DNA from: Gammaproteobacteria bacterium
Lineage (GTDB): Bacteria; Pseudomonadota; Gammaproteobacteria; JAUZRS01
Assembly (NCBI GenBank): GCA_030949385.1
Contig: JAUZSP010000003.1
Coordinates: forward strand, 248,001 to 312,000
Length of the DNA stretch: 64,000 bases
Reading direction: 5' to 3'
Of the stretch, positions 28,557 through 36,238 are shown piece by piece (positions within the stretch are counted from its first letter, which is position 1; every line of letters begins with the position of its first letter). The position numbers and the translations under genes were made by a program. Below the pieces are notes generated by a model, which did no database searches, was not told the DNA's origin, and saw only the letters and a list, made by a program, of their open reading frames with translations.

Positions 28557-29258
28557 TTACATTCGTCGATAAAGAAGATCCCAAATACCATGCCCCAAAC
28601 GCTGACCGCGCTGTTCAAATTTGGTCAGTGGTCGTTCCTCAGGACGAGGCACATACAAAGCCTCTTTAGCAATGTTCTCAAACAGAGGGTGCGCTTCTAA
28701 GACTTCCGACATCTGTTCTGCGTAGTTCTGCCAATCGGTGGCCATGTGGACGTTGCCGCCGCGCTTTAATTTACGGGCGATCAAACCCATAAAGTCAGAC
28801 TGCACAATGCGTCGTTTCTGGTGCTTTTTTTTGTGCCACGGATCGGGGAAAAAAAGTTGGAAACGATCTAAGGAATTATCCTTTAACTGATCCTTGAGCA
28901 CCTCGACGGCATCGTGGTGCATCAGACGCAAGTTGCTCAGCCCCAGCTCACCGATGCGTTGCAACAGATGACCGACTCCTGGGGTGTGAACCTCGATGCC
29001 GAGAAAATTGCGTTCAGGTGCGGCTGCCGCCATCTCTGCCAGTGAATTGCCGTTGCCAAAACCGATTTCCAGCGTGACGGGGTTTTCGTTGCCAAACACC
29101 GCTCCGAGATCCAATGGTTGTTTTTGGTATTCAATACCAAAGGTCGGCCAATGGCGTGCCAGCGCATGTTCTTGGCCGTGAGTAAGGCGGCCTTGGCGAC
29201 GCACAAAGCTGCGAATGGTGCGTTGATAAGGCTGTTGTTTTGGTTCGCTTTCGCTCAT
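28557..29258 (-). CDS. trmB: TrmB, tRNA (guanine-N7-)-methyltransferase
   Basis: Forms m7G46 in tRNA variable loops using SAM. The 233 residues include a basic N-terminal segment ([17 protein letters not shown]), motif [16 protein letters not shown] (about 68), the acidic GIEVH, the DAVEVL segment, and the catalytic signature [18 protein letters not shown] (about 150) with [10 protein letters not shown] and [17 protein letters not shown] at the end. It lies 3 bases after thiG on the same strand, so it is probably the last gene of thiS-thiG-trmB, an arrangement seen in several gammaproteobacteria. Confidence 0.96.
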   Translation of the reverse strand: MSESEPKQQPYQRTIRSFVRRQGRLTHGQEHALARHWPTFGIEYQKQPLDLGAVFGNENPVTLEIGFGNGNSLAEMAAAAPERNFLGIEVHTPGVGHLLQRIGELGLSNLRLMHHDAVEVLKDQLKDNSLDRFQLFFPDPWHKKKHQKRRIVQSDFMGLIARKLKRGGNVHMATDWQNYAEQMSEVLEAHPLFENIAKEALYVPRPEERPLTKFEQRGQRLGHGIWDLLYRRM

Positions 29259-29261
29259 ATC

Positions 29262-30056
29262 TTAAAAGAAGGTGCCGTCGATGGGCGAGGAGGCGGAGGC
29301 GTAGCGTTTGCGCGGCATCCGTCCGGCGAGAAAGGCTTCACGTCCGGCAATGATGGCGTGTTTCATTGCTGAAGCCATCAGAATGGGGTTTTGTGCGGCG
29401 GAAATAGCACTGTTCATTAATACGCCGTCACAGCCCAACTCCATCGCCACGGCGGCATCGGAGGCGGTGCCGACACCGGCATCAATGATGATAGGGACGG
29501 TGGCGTTTTCGATGATGTTGAGGATGTTGTATTTGTTTTGAATCCCCAAGCCGGAACCGATGGGCGCGGCCAGTGGCATTACCGCCACACAGCCGATCTC
29601 TTCCAGACGTTTGGCAATCAAGGGGTCGTCGCTGGTGTAGACCATGATTTGAAAACCGTCTTTGACCAGCACTTCAGCCGCTTCCAGAGTGGCGGTGATG
29701 TCGGGGTAGAGGGTTTTTTGATCGCCCAGTACCTCCAGTTTGACCAGATCGTGACCGTCCAACAGCTCTCGTGCTAAACGACAGGTGCGAATGGCATCTT
29801 TGGAGGTAAAACAGCCCGCTGTATTGGGTAAAATGGTGTATTTTTCCGGCGGAATGGCATCAAGCAGATTGGGTTCATCGGGGTTTTGACCGATGTTGCT
29901 GCGGCGAATGGCCACGGTGACCACATCAGCACCGCTGGCTTCGCTGGCGAGACGGGTCTCTTCCAAGTCTTTGTATTTGCCACTGCCCACCAGCAGGCGA
30001 GAGTGGAAGGTGCGGCTGCCAACAACCAGTTGGTCTTTGTCTGTGTTTGAGGTCAT
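29262..30056 (-). CDS. thiG: ThiG, thiazole synthase
   Basis: Builds the thiazole phosphate ring of thiamine from 1-deoxy-xylulose 5-phosphate, dehydroglycine and ThiS thiocarboxylate. About 264 residues in a TIM barrel. Motifs are [47 protein letters not shown] (with the Schiff-base lysine region [14 protein letters not shown]), [15 protein letters not shown] and [25 protein letters not shown] 30056 is preferred over GTG 30062. thiS is immediately upstream. The dehydroglycine source here would be ThiO, encoded nearby on the other strand. Confidence 0.96.
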   Translation of the reverse strand: MTSNTDKDQLVVGSRTFHSRLLVGSGKYKDLEETRLASEASGADVVTVAIRRSNIGQNPDEPNLLDAIPPEKYTILPNTAGCFTSKDAIRTCRLARELLDGHDLVKLEVLGDQKTLYPDITATLEAAEVLVKDGFQIMVYTSDDPLIAKRLEEIGCVAVMPLAAPIGSGLGIQNKYNILNIIENATVPIIIDAGVGTASDAAVAMELGCDGVLMNSAISAAQNPILMASAMKHAIIAGREAFLAGRMPRKRYASASSPIDGTFF

Positions 30057-30083
30057 GGTCACTTCTTGTCTGTGAGTGGGGGA

Positions 30084-30284
30084 TTAACCGCCGCCGATGG
30101 CGTGGACGATTTCGACGTTGTCGTTCTCTTGCAGGGTGTGGCTGGCGTGTTGACTGCGGGGCAGGATCTCTTCGTTGATCTCTATGGCGAGGCGTTTGCC
30201 TGCAAACCCCAACTGTTCGATTAACTGCTCGGCTGTGATGTGGGCATCACAACGGTGTGTTTCACCGTTTAGGTTAATGTTCAT
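30084..30284 (-). CDS. thiS: ThiS, sulfur carrier for thiazole synthesis
   Basis: A 66-residue ubiquitin-fold sulfur carrier. It starts MNINLNGE and contains a central LGFAGKRLAIEINEEILPRSQ; the C-terminus is AIGGG, whose final glycine is adenylated and thiocarboxylated before sulfur transfer to ThiG. Upstream frame extension to 30389 is not conserved and would cross the opposite tRNA-Gly region boundary, so the short form is chosen. No TPP riboswitch is seen in the spacer before it. Confidence 0.93.
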   Translation of the reverse strand: MNINLNGETHRCDAHITAEQLIEQLGFAGKRLAIEINEEILPRSQHASHTLQENDNVEIVHAIGGG

Positions 30285-30390
30285 CATTTCAGTGCCACCA
30301 AAAGGCAGATATTCTAACCCAATAGAAGGCGTTTGTGGATTTTTAGGCTTGTTTTTGTTGGAGCTGGGATTTATCCTCTGTGCTCCCAAA

Positions 30391-30464
30391 GCGGGTGTAG
30401 TTTAATGGTAGAACTTCAGCTTCCCAAGCTGATCACGAGGGTTCGATTCCCTTCACCCGCTCCA
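30391..30464 (+). tRNA. tRNA-Gly (CCC anticodon)
   Basis: A 74-nt cloverleaf with encoded CCA. The acceptor stem pairs GCGGGTG with CACCCGC and the anticodon stem pairs TCAGC with GCTGA. The seven-base loop TTCCCAA gives anticodon CCC (reads GGG). The T-loop is TTCGATT. It lies head-to-head with thiS. Confidence 0.95.
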
Positions 30465-30576
30465 TTTTCTCCGTTTTCCTTTTAGATTCTACTTTCTATT
30501 GATCTCTCTCAAGTGAGCCGCTTGTTGTTCGTTTCGTGGCTGTGGTAGCCTTCTGCGCCTTGTTTTGGGGGTGAAA

Positions 30577-31656
30577 ATGAACGACTGCATCATTATCGGC
30601 GCGGGTGTCACGGGTATGTTGAGCGCCTATGCTTTGCTGCAAAAAGGCGTGCGCTGCACGATTGTGGAGCGCGGTTTTGTCGGGCGTGAAGCGTCGTGGG
30701 CTGGTGGCGGTATTCTCTCACCACTCTATCCGTGGTCGTATCCCGATGCGGTGAATGAACTGGCCTGTTGGAGTCAGCAACGCTATCCGAAATTGATTGA
30801 AGAACTGCATCAGGCTACGGGTATTGATCCGCAGTGGCAGCACTCTGGTTTATTGGTATTGCAGCCAGGCAAACGTGATGAGATTCTGGCGTGGAGTAAA
30901 CGCTTTGATACACCGGTGGAGTGGTTGTCGGCGCAACAGGCAGCGAACATCGAACCGGCGTTGATGGTTCTGGAGGCAGAAGCAGCATGGTTGCCTCAGG
31001 TAGGACAGGTACGTAATCCGCGTCTGCTAAAGGCCTTGAGGGCGTTTTTGCAGCAGCAGGGTGTGACCTTTTTGGAGCAGCAGCCCGTTACCGGCATTGA
31101 GGTTGAAAAAGGTGTCGTGCAGGGTGTGCGTACTGGGCAGGAAGTGCTGAGGGCTGACAACGTGGTGGTGGCGAGCGGGGCGTGGTCGGCGCAGTTGTTG
31201 GCGCAGCTGGGTACGCCGATTGAGGTGCGCCCTGTGCGCGGGCAGATGATTTTGTTTAAAGCCGAGCCGGAGGTGGTGAGGCGGATTGTGCTGCAGGGGC
31301 GGCGTTATTTGATTCCTCGGCGTGACGGTCGAGTGGTGGTGGGCAGTACATTGGAAGAGGTGGGGTTTGATAAATCCACCACCGATGAGGCCTTGCAAGA
31401 GCTTAAGGCGTTTGCCACTGAATTGGTTCCAGCGTTGGCGCGGTACGAGGTGGAGCATCACTGGTCGGGGCTGCGTCCGGCTCACGCTGAGGGTGTGCCA
31501 CTGATTGGTGAGCATCCGAATGTGTCGGGTCTGTTTGTGAGCGCAGGTCATTTTCGTAACGGTATTGTGATGGGCTTGGCCTCTGCGGAGCTGTTGGCGG
31601 CGCTGTTGACAGGGCAGGCGACTCCGGTTGATCCTGCTCCGTATCGACTGGGTTGA
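30577..31656 (+). CDS. thiO: ThiO, glycine oxidase
   Basis: FAD-dependent amine oxidase (about 359 residues) that converts glycine to dehydroglycine for thiazole synthesis. Its Rossmann FAD motif is CIIIGAGVTGMLSAYALLQKG at residue 4, followed by GREASWAGGGILSPLYPW, which matches ThiO closely. VVASGAWSAQLL (about 200) and the C-terminal HHWSGLRPAHAEGVPLIGEHP / SAGHFRNGI block complete the DAO-family pattern. The start is ATG 30577, with a G-rich ribosome site just before; GTG 30571 is an alternative. The gene stands near thiSG but on the opposite strand. Confidence 0.92.
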   Translation: MNDCIIIGAGVTGMLSAYALLQKGVRCTIVERGFVGREASWAGGGILSPLYPWSYPDAVNELACWSQQRYPKLIEELHQATGIDPQWQHSGLLVLQPGKRDEILAWSKRFDTPVEWLSAQQAANIEPALMVLEAEAAWLPQVGQVRNPRLLKALRAFLQQQGVTFLEQQPVTGIEVEKGVVQGVRTGQEVLRADNVVVASGAWSAQLLAQLGTPIEVRPVRGQMILFKAEPEVVRRIVLQGRRYLIPRRDGRVVVGSTLEEVGFDKSTTDEALQELKAFATELVPALARYEVEHHWSGLRPAHAEGVPLIGEHPNVSGLFVSAGHFRNGIVMGLASAELLAALLTGQATPVDPAPYRLG

Positions 31657-31698
31657 CGTGTTGTTCAGGTTTTCTCTTTATCTTGGGTCAGTTTGCTT

Positions 31699-31704
31699 TA
31701 TAAT
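31699..31704 (+). promoter_or_regulatory. -10 element for tRNA-Thr
   Basis: A perfect TATAAT lies 18 bases before the tRNA-Thr 5' end, a normal distance for a tRNA promoter. The -35 region is less clear, with only weak matches about 17 bases upstream. Confidence 0.6.
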
Positions 31705-31722
31705 GCGCCTTCCTTTCGTGAG

Positions 31723-31798
<76 letters not shown>

Positions 31799-31871
31799 AT
31801 ATTTTCAATGGGTTAGGCGTTATTGCTTGTTGTCGTCTTTTTCCATGTAAAGGCAATGTAGAGTACCCTCT

Positions 31872-32297
31872 TTATTCTGCTTTATCTTGCACCGGTAGTT
31901 TTGCTTCCTGCTGGAGTGAAGTTCTAAAATCATCCCACGGTTGTGGCTGCCAGTAGTCGGGGTGATACCACCAGAAATGGTTTACCGGTGGCGGTTGATT
32001 ACCATAAACCTCTACAAGAAAATCCATTGCCCACCAGATAATGCCATTAGAGCTGTCGTTAACGCCTGTTTGCCTGAGCTGCCGCTGTAAGCAGCGTTTT
32101 TGCTTGATGGTTAATAGTCCATATTCTTCCAGTACATCCAACATAACCAGACCATCACGATAATATTGCCCTGTCCAGTCGATACCGGAAAGCAGGACAA
32201 AGGCTTGCCAAAAGCACACCTGTGGCCAGCGTTTTAAACGGTTATGTGGATTGGGTAACGTAACCCAGTCGCAGTAATCCCTCTCTTCATGGGGCAT
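31872..32297 (-). CDS. hypothetical tryptophan-rich protein
   Basis: A 141-residue soluble-looking protein, strikingly rich in aromatic residues and especially tryptophan (WWAMDF, HFWWYHPDYWQPQPWDDF in the last 45). No signal peptide, membrane segment or catalytic motif is evident and I do not recognise the family. It sits 15 bases after the end of a truncated reading frame on the same strand (32313-32410), so it may have been the distal gene of a pair whose first member is lost. A small cognate (for example immunity-type) protein would fit that arrangement, but nothing in its sequence proves it. Confidence 0.6.
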   Translation of the reverse strand: MPHEERDYCDWVTLPNPHNRLKRWPQVCFWQAFVLLSGIDWTGQYYRDGLVMLDVLEEYGLLTIKQKRCLQRQLRQTGVNDSSNGIIWWAMDFLVEVYGNQPPPVNHFWWYHPDYWQPQPWDDFRTSLQQEAKLPVQDKAE

Positions 32298-32312
32298 GGC
32301 ATGTTTTCCTTG

Positions 32313-32410
32313 CTATTCGCTGGCCACCGGCACCACCGCTGTGAGCCGTTCAGCGTACTGGAAGCGTAACCGATTTTTTGCCTGTTCCAAACTGTTGCTG
32401 GGTGCTATGA
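32313..32410 (-). pseudogene. C-terminal remnant of a lost gene
   Basis: On the minus strand an open frame ends at 32313-32315 (TAG) with coding-like composition (IAPSNSLEQAKNRLRFQY then AERLTAVVPVASE). Going upstream it loses coding character exactly where the structured-RNA element starts (32411) and soon meets a stop. It has no start codon. It looks like the tail of a larger gene cut by the element or by a linked deletion. The parent family is not recognised, and the right-hand flank of the element does not continue the frame. Confidence 0.4.
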
Positions 32411-32656
32411 GGGTAAGCTAATTGCCCCATATTGCTGGTGGAATGCAAAGGCGTGGCGTGGGTGAGTTGTGAGGTGATAGGCTTACCGCTCAAGGTGTGA
32501 GGGCAAAATCTCCCCGCAATGGCTAAAGGTGTGCCTGTCCCCGACGGTTCTAAACCTCACCATCAAGGTGGGGGTAAATTGGCAGTGGTAGCCAGTATGG
32601 TTACGCGGGAGCCTGCCACCTCACACCCACGGGGCTAACAGGCGCAGCCCCATTTA
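32411..32656 (+). ncRNA. large structured RNA, HEARO/omega-RNA-like, without an ORF
   Basis: A stretch with no plausible gene but dense, nested base pairing on the plus strand. The stems are: GGTAAGC (32412-32418) with GCTTACC (32481-32487); GGTGTGAGG (32494-32502) with CCTCACACC (32619-32627); CCTCACC (32555-32561) with GGTGGGG; TGGCAG (32580-32585) with CTGCCA; GTAGCC with GGTTAC inside it; and a terminal hairpin GGGGCT/AGCCCC ending at 32651. The element starts directly after ATGA (32407-32410). Size, stem layout and the ATGA junction recall HEARO RNAs, the omega-RNAs of IscB/IsrB nucleases, some of which occur without an ORF. No nuclease gene is present. The structure is seen; the family assignment is inference from memory. 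Confidence 0.5.
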
Positions 32657-33296
32657 AATTAGATGCTGCTTTTAATATGTTAACCATAGTTGACTATTCA
32701 AAGAGCAAAACCCACAGTCACCTCTGGAAATATTGGTGACGTTAAGTCTGTTGGTTGACCCGTTCCTTTCAACGTCCCGATTACTACAGTGGGACTGCTG
32801 GGATGCTTTTAATTTACCTCCTTTTCTATTTTCGTATGACTATGAGTCCTATTTTTGCATTACTTCTTCCGTGGTGATGTGTGATGTCGGTTACTCTCTT
32901 TCAATTTTTTTTGCCTATGATGTCTTAATAGCAGATCAATGTGGCTTTTCAGTCTGTTTTTGCTGCCGATGCTAATCTTATTGCTCTGCTTATTGTGGTT
33001 CGCTTTAGGGCGTGGATAGGGTAGGATTCGGGTTGATTAGGTGTTTTTTTCACCCCATCTGATTGAATATTGAATGTAGATGCTTTTTTGTGCTGAATTT
33101 TACCGTGTAGCTGCCGTATATCGCTATTCTACTCACGCTTAAGAAGAAGGTTGTCTGACCTAAATGTGGTGATTATTTCTTAATGAATCGTGTCTATTTT
33201 TGAAATGCTCAATTGCCCAGCCGTTTGTCAGATAATCAGAGCCTTTTAGAGCCAATTTTGACCGTTATAAATAATTGGTGTGATATATACATTGAT
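32657..33296. other. AT-rich gene-free spacer before the pilin cluster
   Basis: About 640 bases with no convincing gene. An 80-codon frame at 32733-32975 is cysteine- and aromatic-rich without motif or ribosome site and looks accidental. A possible promoter for the downstream pilin genes is TTGACC (33258-33263), 17 bases, TGATAT (33281-33286), but the -10 match is poor. Confidence 0.5.
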
Positions 33297-33875
33297 ATGA
33301 AATGCAAAAAACAGGGATTTACGCTTATCGAATTACTGGTTACGGTGGTCGTAATTGGTATTTTAGCCGGTTTAGGTGTGCCTGCTTTCAACGATTTGAT
33401 CAACTCGAATCGAATGGTGTCGTTTACCAATGAGCTGGTGGCCAGCCTGCAGATGGCGCGCAGTTCGGCTGTGACACGCGGCAGTCGGGTTACCCTGTGC
33501 CAAAGCAGCGATCGACAGAGTTGCACTAATACGATTCGCTGGGAAGACGGTTGGATTATTTTCCCCGATGATAATGGCAATGATGTGGTCGATGCCGGTG
33601 AAACGGTTTTGCGGGTTCATAACGGTTCTCCTGGGGGGGGGATGACCGTACGGTTTGTGCCTACAGCGGGGGTGGTAGGTAATATCTCTTTTATCAGTTC
33701 TGGTTTTTCTCAGGCACTCAATGGGGCGATGCAATCGGGCCTGTTTCGCATCTGTGACAGCCGTGGTCTGACCACGTTGCCGAATGGGTTAAGCGATGCG
33801 CGTGGGGTGGAGCTCTCTGCCGGTGGGCGTATTCGTTCAACCCGTAACCGACAGGTGATTGCCCAATGTCCATAA
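33297..33875 (+). CDS. fimT: FimT/GspH-type minor pseudopilin
   Basis: A type IV pilus minor pilin of 192 residues. From ATG 33297 it begins MKCKKQGFTLIELLVTVVVIGILAG, a short basic leader with PilD cleavage after the glycine and glutamate at position 5, then a hydrophobic helix. The C-terminal GspH-like domain includes the typical VSFTNELVASLQMARSSAVTRGSRVTLC and GWIIFPDDNGN segments. It is first in fimT-pilV-pilW-pilX-(unknown)-pilY1-pilE, the set that primes pilus assembly in the inner membrane. No ribosome site is visible before 33297. Confidence 0.88.
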   Translation: MKCKKQGFTLIELLVTVVVIGILAGLGVPAFNDLINSNRMVSFTNELVASLQMARSSAVTRGSRVTLCQSSDRQSCTNTIRWEDGWIIFPDDNGNDVVDAGETVLRVHNGSPGGGMTVRFVPTAGVVGNISFISSGFSQALNGAMQSGLFRICDSRGLTTLPNGLSDARGVELSAGGRIRSTRNRQVIAQCP

Positions 33876-34369
33876 CTCATCTGCCATTAACCACTCGATC
33901 TCGATCCTCTCATGCAGGCAACAGCATGATTGAAGTGCTGGCTGCGCTGTTTATTTTATCGGTAGGGTTGTTGGGGGTGGCGGGGTTGCAAGCGCAAGGT
34001 ATTCGTGCGGGGCACAGTGCCACGTTGCGTTCCATGGCGGTGTTTAAAAGCCAAGAGATTGTCGAAGCGGTACGCGCCAATCAGGTGGCGTTGTTGGCCG
34101 GTGATTATAATTTGGGTACGGGTTTGGGTCAGCAAAACAACTGTGAACAGGGTGCTGCATTGGCCGTGATGTGTACCCCAGCGCAGATGGCGCAGAACGA
34201 TGTTTTTATCTGGCGCACTACTTTAGGTGCTCTGTTTCCTGTTGGAGTGGAGGGAGGTCTGACAACGGCCCCCGCTTCCGTGGCCAACAGCCGTTTATTG
34301 ACGGTGACCATTACGTGGCGTGAGCGGGGTACCAATATGAATTACACCTCACAGATGCAAATTCCATAA
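33866..34369 (+). CDS. pilV: PilV, type IV pilus minor pilin
   Basis: A 167-residue minor pilin. The prepilin region is GNSMIEVLAALFILSVGLLGVAGLQAQGI, with cleavage after glycine and E5 kept, although the +1 residue is asparagine where PilV proteins usually have phenylalanine or similar. The soluble part has the PilV pattern RSMAVFKSQEIVEAVRANQ and a disulfide-capable pair (C about 92, C about 104). It overlaps fimT by 10 bases and abuts pilW (TAATG overlap), which indicates coupled translation. Confidence 0.85.
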   Translation: MSITHLPLTTRSRSSHAGNSMIEVLAALFILSVGLLGVAGLQAQGIRAGHSATLRSMAVFKSQEIVEAVRANQVALLAGDYNLGTGLGQQNNCEQGAALAVMCTPAQMAQNDVFIWRTTLGALFPVGVEGGLTTAPASVANSRLLTVTITWRERGTNMNYTSQMQIP

Positions 34370-35379
34370 TGAGTTATCAAATCAATAACAGGCCATTAGG
34401 CTCTCCTAAGCAATCGCGAGGCGTTTCGTTGATTGAGCTGATGCTTTCTATGGCCATCGGTTTGGTGTTGTTGGTGGGGGTGATGGCGGTCTTTTTTAAT
34501 AGCCGAACTGCCTATCACAGCAGTGAGGCGCAGGTGCATCTGTTGGATGATGGCCGTTATGCGCTGCATCTACTGGGGCAGGATCTGCGCATGGCGGGCA
34601 GTATTGGGCAAAACAGTTGGTTGAGCGGTGTGCAGGGGCGGGCGTTGGACAGTTCACCGAACGGTGGGCCGTTGGTGCCGTTAGCCGGAGATTGTGAGCC
34701 GCTTTGGTACATCAATATGGATCGTAAGGTGGAGGCCTCTAATGATGCCAATCCTTATGGCGGCAGTTGTATTCCGGCCAGTTACCGTTTGGGCAGTGAT
34801 GTTTTGGTGGTGCGCTACGCCAATGCCACGGCGGTTGCGGACGCTGCTTTACAAGTGGGTATGACCTACGCCCAGAGTACGTTAGGGCGTTCGCAGTTGT
34901 TTACCGCCGGTGCGGACCCAACACCGACCTTTGCGCCAGATCAAAATCATCGTTTGGAAATCCATGCCTATTATGTGGCTAATTTTACCGATGCGGTCGG
35001 GGACGGTATGCCGTCGTTGCATCGTATTTCGCTGGCTCCAGGACCTCGTTTGACCGACCAGGTGGTGGTGCCTGGGGTCGAAGATTTTCAGGTGCAATTC
35101 GGAATTTCGACCTGCCAAACGCCGCCGTGCAGCGGTTTGGATCAGTCAGTAAATCAGTATGTGAATGCCAATGCGATTAATTGGGCCGATCCATTGGCGG
35201 TGAATAATATTTTTGCGGTTAAAGTATGGGTTTTATTGCGCAGTCAAACAGAGGAGCAAAGCATCAATACCAATGCCAGTTTCAATTTAGGTGGGCGTAC
35301 CTTGGCGTTTGTTGGCGTGGATAACTTCCGGCGTTTGCTGCTCTCCAGCGTGATTCAAATTCGCAATCGCGGCAATTGA
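34369..35379 (+). CDS. pilW: PilW, type IV pilus minor pilin
   Basis: A 336-residue minor pilin with leader SRGVSLIELMLSMAIGLVLLVGVMAVF (cleavage after glycine, E5 present). The soluble domain carries the PilW features: YALHLLGQDLRMAGSIG, a long variable middle, and PGVEDFQVQFGI followed by VKVWVLLRSQTEE near residue 280. PilW works with FimT/PilV/PilX and PilY1 at the pilus tip. The start shares a base with the pilV stop. Confidence 0.88.
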   Translation: MSYQINNRPLGSPKQSRGVSLIELMLSMAIGLVLLVGVMAVFFNSRTAYHSSEAQVHLLDDGRYALHLLGQDLRMAGSIGQNSWLSGVQGRALDSSPNGGPLVPLAGDCEPLWYINMDRKVEASNDANPYGGSCIPASYRLGSDVLVVRYANATAVADAALQVGMTYAQSTLGRSQLFTAGADPTPTFAPDQNHRLEIHAYYVANFTDAVGDGMPSLHRISLAPGPRLTDQVVVPGVEDFQVQFGISTCQTPPCSGLDQSVNQYVNANAINWADPLAVNNIFAVKVWVLLRSQTEEQSINTNASFNLGGRTLAFVGVDNFRRLLLSSVIQIRNRGN

Positions 35380-35397
35380 TACAACGGATTAATAACC

Positions 35398-35856
35398 ATG
35401 AATCAGGCTCTGTTTCAAATGCGTTTACCTCAGCAGCAACAGGGTGCTGCCTTGATGGTGGGTTTGGTGATGTTGTTGGTGTTAACTCTGTTGGGGGTCT
35501 CGAATATGCGTATGACCACCTTGGAGTTGAGAATGTCGGCGAATACGCAGAATCGCAATCAGGCCTTTCAAGCGGCGGCCTCGGCGATTGCTCCGGCTTT
35601 AGAGAATTTTAACTCTGCTAATATTGACCCCTTAGCGCCAGAGACATTTATAGGTGTTTTCAGTTCTGGCAGTGCCGACAGCAGTGCCGATGCGGTGGTG
35701 ACCTATCAGGGGCGAACTTCGGGCAGTGGTTGTCCTGGTACCAGTTTTCGTTTTGATTGCATTCATTTTGAGATCCAAGCCACGGGTCGTCATAACGGCT
35801 CTAATGCGGTTTCAAGACAGGTGCAAGGCGTTTATACCTTGGCGCCAGGGTCGTAG
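35398..35856 (+). CDS. pilX: PilX, type IV pilus minor pilin
   Basis: A 152-residue protein that begins with a polyglutamine-containing leader and QGAALMVGLVMLLVLTLLGVSNMRMTTLELRM, the PilX N-terminus, which as usual lacks the E5 of other pilins. The NTQNRNQAFQAAASAI segment is characteristic. Two cysteines (about 112, 119) could form a disulfide. It starts 18 bases after pilW. Confidence 0.85.
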   Translation: MNQALFQMRLPQQQQGAALMVGLVMLLVLTLLGVSNMRMTTLELRMSANTQNRNQAFQAAASAIAPALENFNSANIDPLAPETFIGVFSSGSADSSADAVVTYQGRTSGSGCPGTSFRFDCIHFEIQATGRHNGSNAVSRQVQGVYTLAPGS

Positions 35857-35887
35857 TTTTTGGGTTGGCTTAAAAAGGAGCTTCACC

Positions 35888-36208
35888 GTGTATAAAAAAG
35901 TCTATCAATGGGTTTGTCTCTGTTTGGGTTTGTTGTTTCTATCACCTTCGTTTGCAACGCTGGTACCTGTAGAAGGCGCGGTGGAAGCGATGGCCATTGA
36001 GTTGCTGCTGACCAAAGAGGGACGTGGTCAGGTGAGTGGGCGAGAATGTGATAGGTGCAAAGTGAAGAGTTTTAGCGTCAACGCAGAGACCAAAATGTAC
36101 CGTGGTGAACGTCTGCTGAGTGTCGCTGAGTCACGCCGTTTAAATGGCCGTTCTGGAACGATTTTATATGACTTGAAAAGTCGAAAAGCAACCCGTATTT
36201 TTTGGTAG
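35888..36208 (+). CDS. small exported protein between pilX and pilY1
   Basis: A 106-residue protein from GTG 35888, with AAGGAG eight bases upstream. It has a clear signal peptide (VCLCLGLLFLSPSFA, cleavage about 23). The mature part is about 84 residues, basic, with an ECDRC pair (CxxC-like) near residue 50 and a strand-rich C-terminal half (AETKMYRGERLLSV, GTILYDLKSRKATRIFW). It has no known motif. Its position inside the minor pilin operon suggests a pilus-linked role, similar to small accessory proteins placed beside PilY1 elsewhere. Confidence 0.75.
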   Translation: MYKKVYQWVCLCLGLLFLSPSFATLVPVEGAVEAMAIELLLTKEGRGQVSGRECDRCKVKSFSVNAETKMYRGERLLSVAESRRLNGRSGTILYDLKSRKATRIFW

Positions 36209-36238
36209 TTAAGCGCTAAAACCGCAGTGGAGAACATC

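Noticed and set aside
30285-30390. TPP riboswitch before thiS
   Set aside because: The conserved CTGAGA and downstream CTGGATAATGCCAGC-like elements are not present.
32530-32630. Cobalamin riboswitch (CTGTCCCCG and GGGAGCCTGCC strings)
   Set aside because: The strings resemble parts of the B12 box, but the order and long-range pairing do not fit, and no B12-related gene follows.
32733-32975. 80-residue reading frame in the spacer before the pilin genes
   Set aside because: No ribosome site, odd Cys/Phe-rich composition and no motif; most likely chance.
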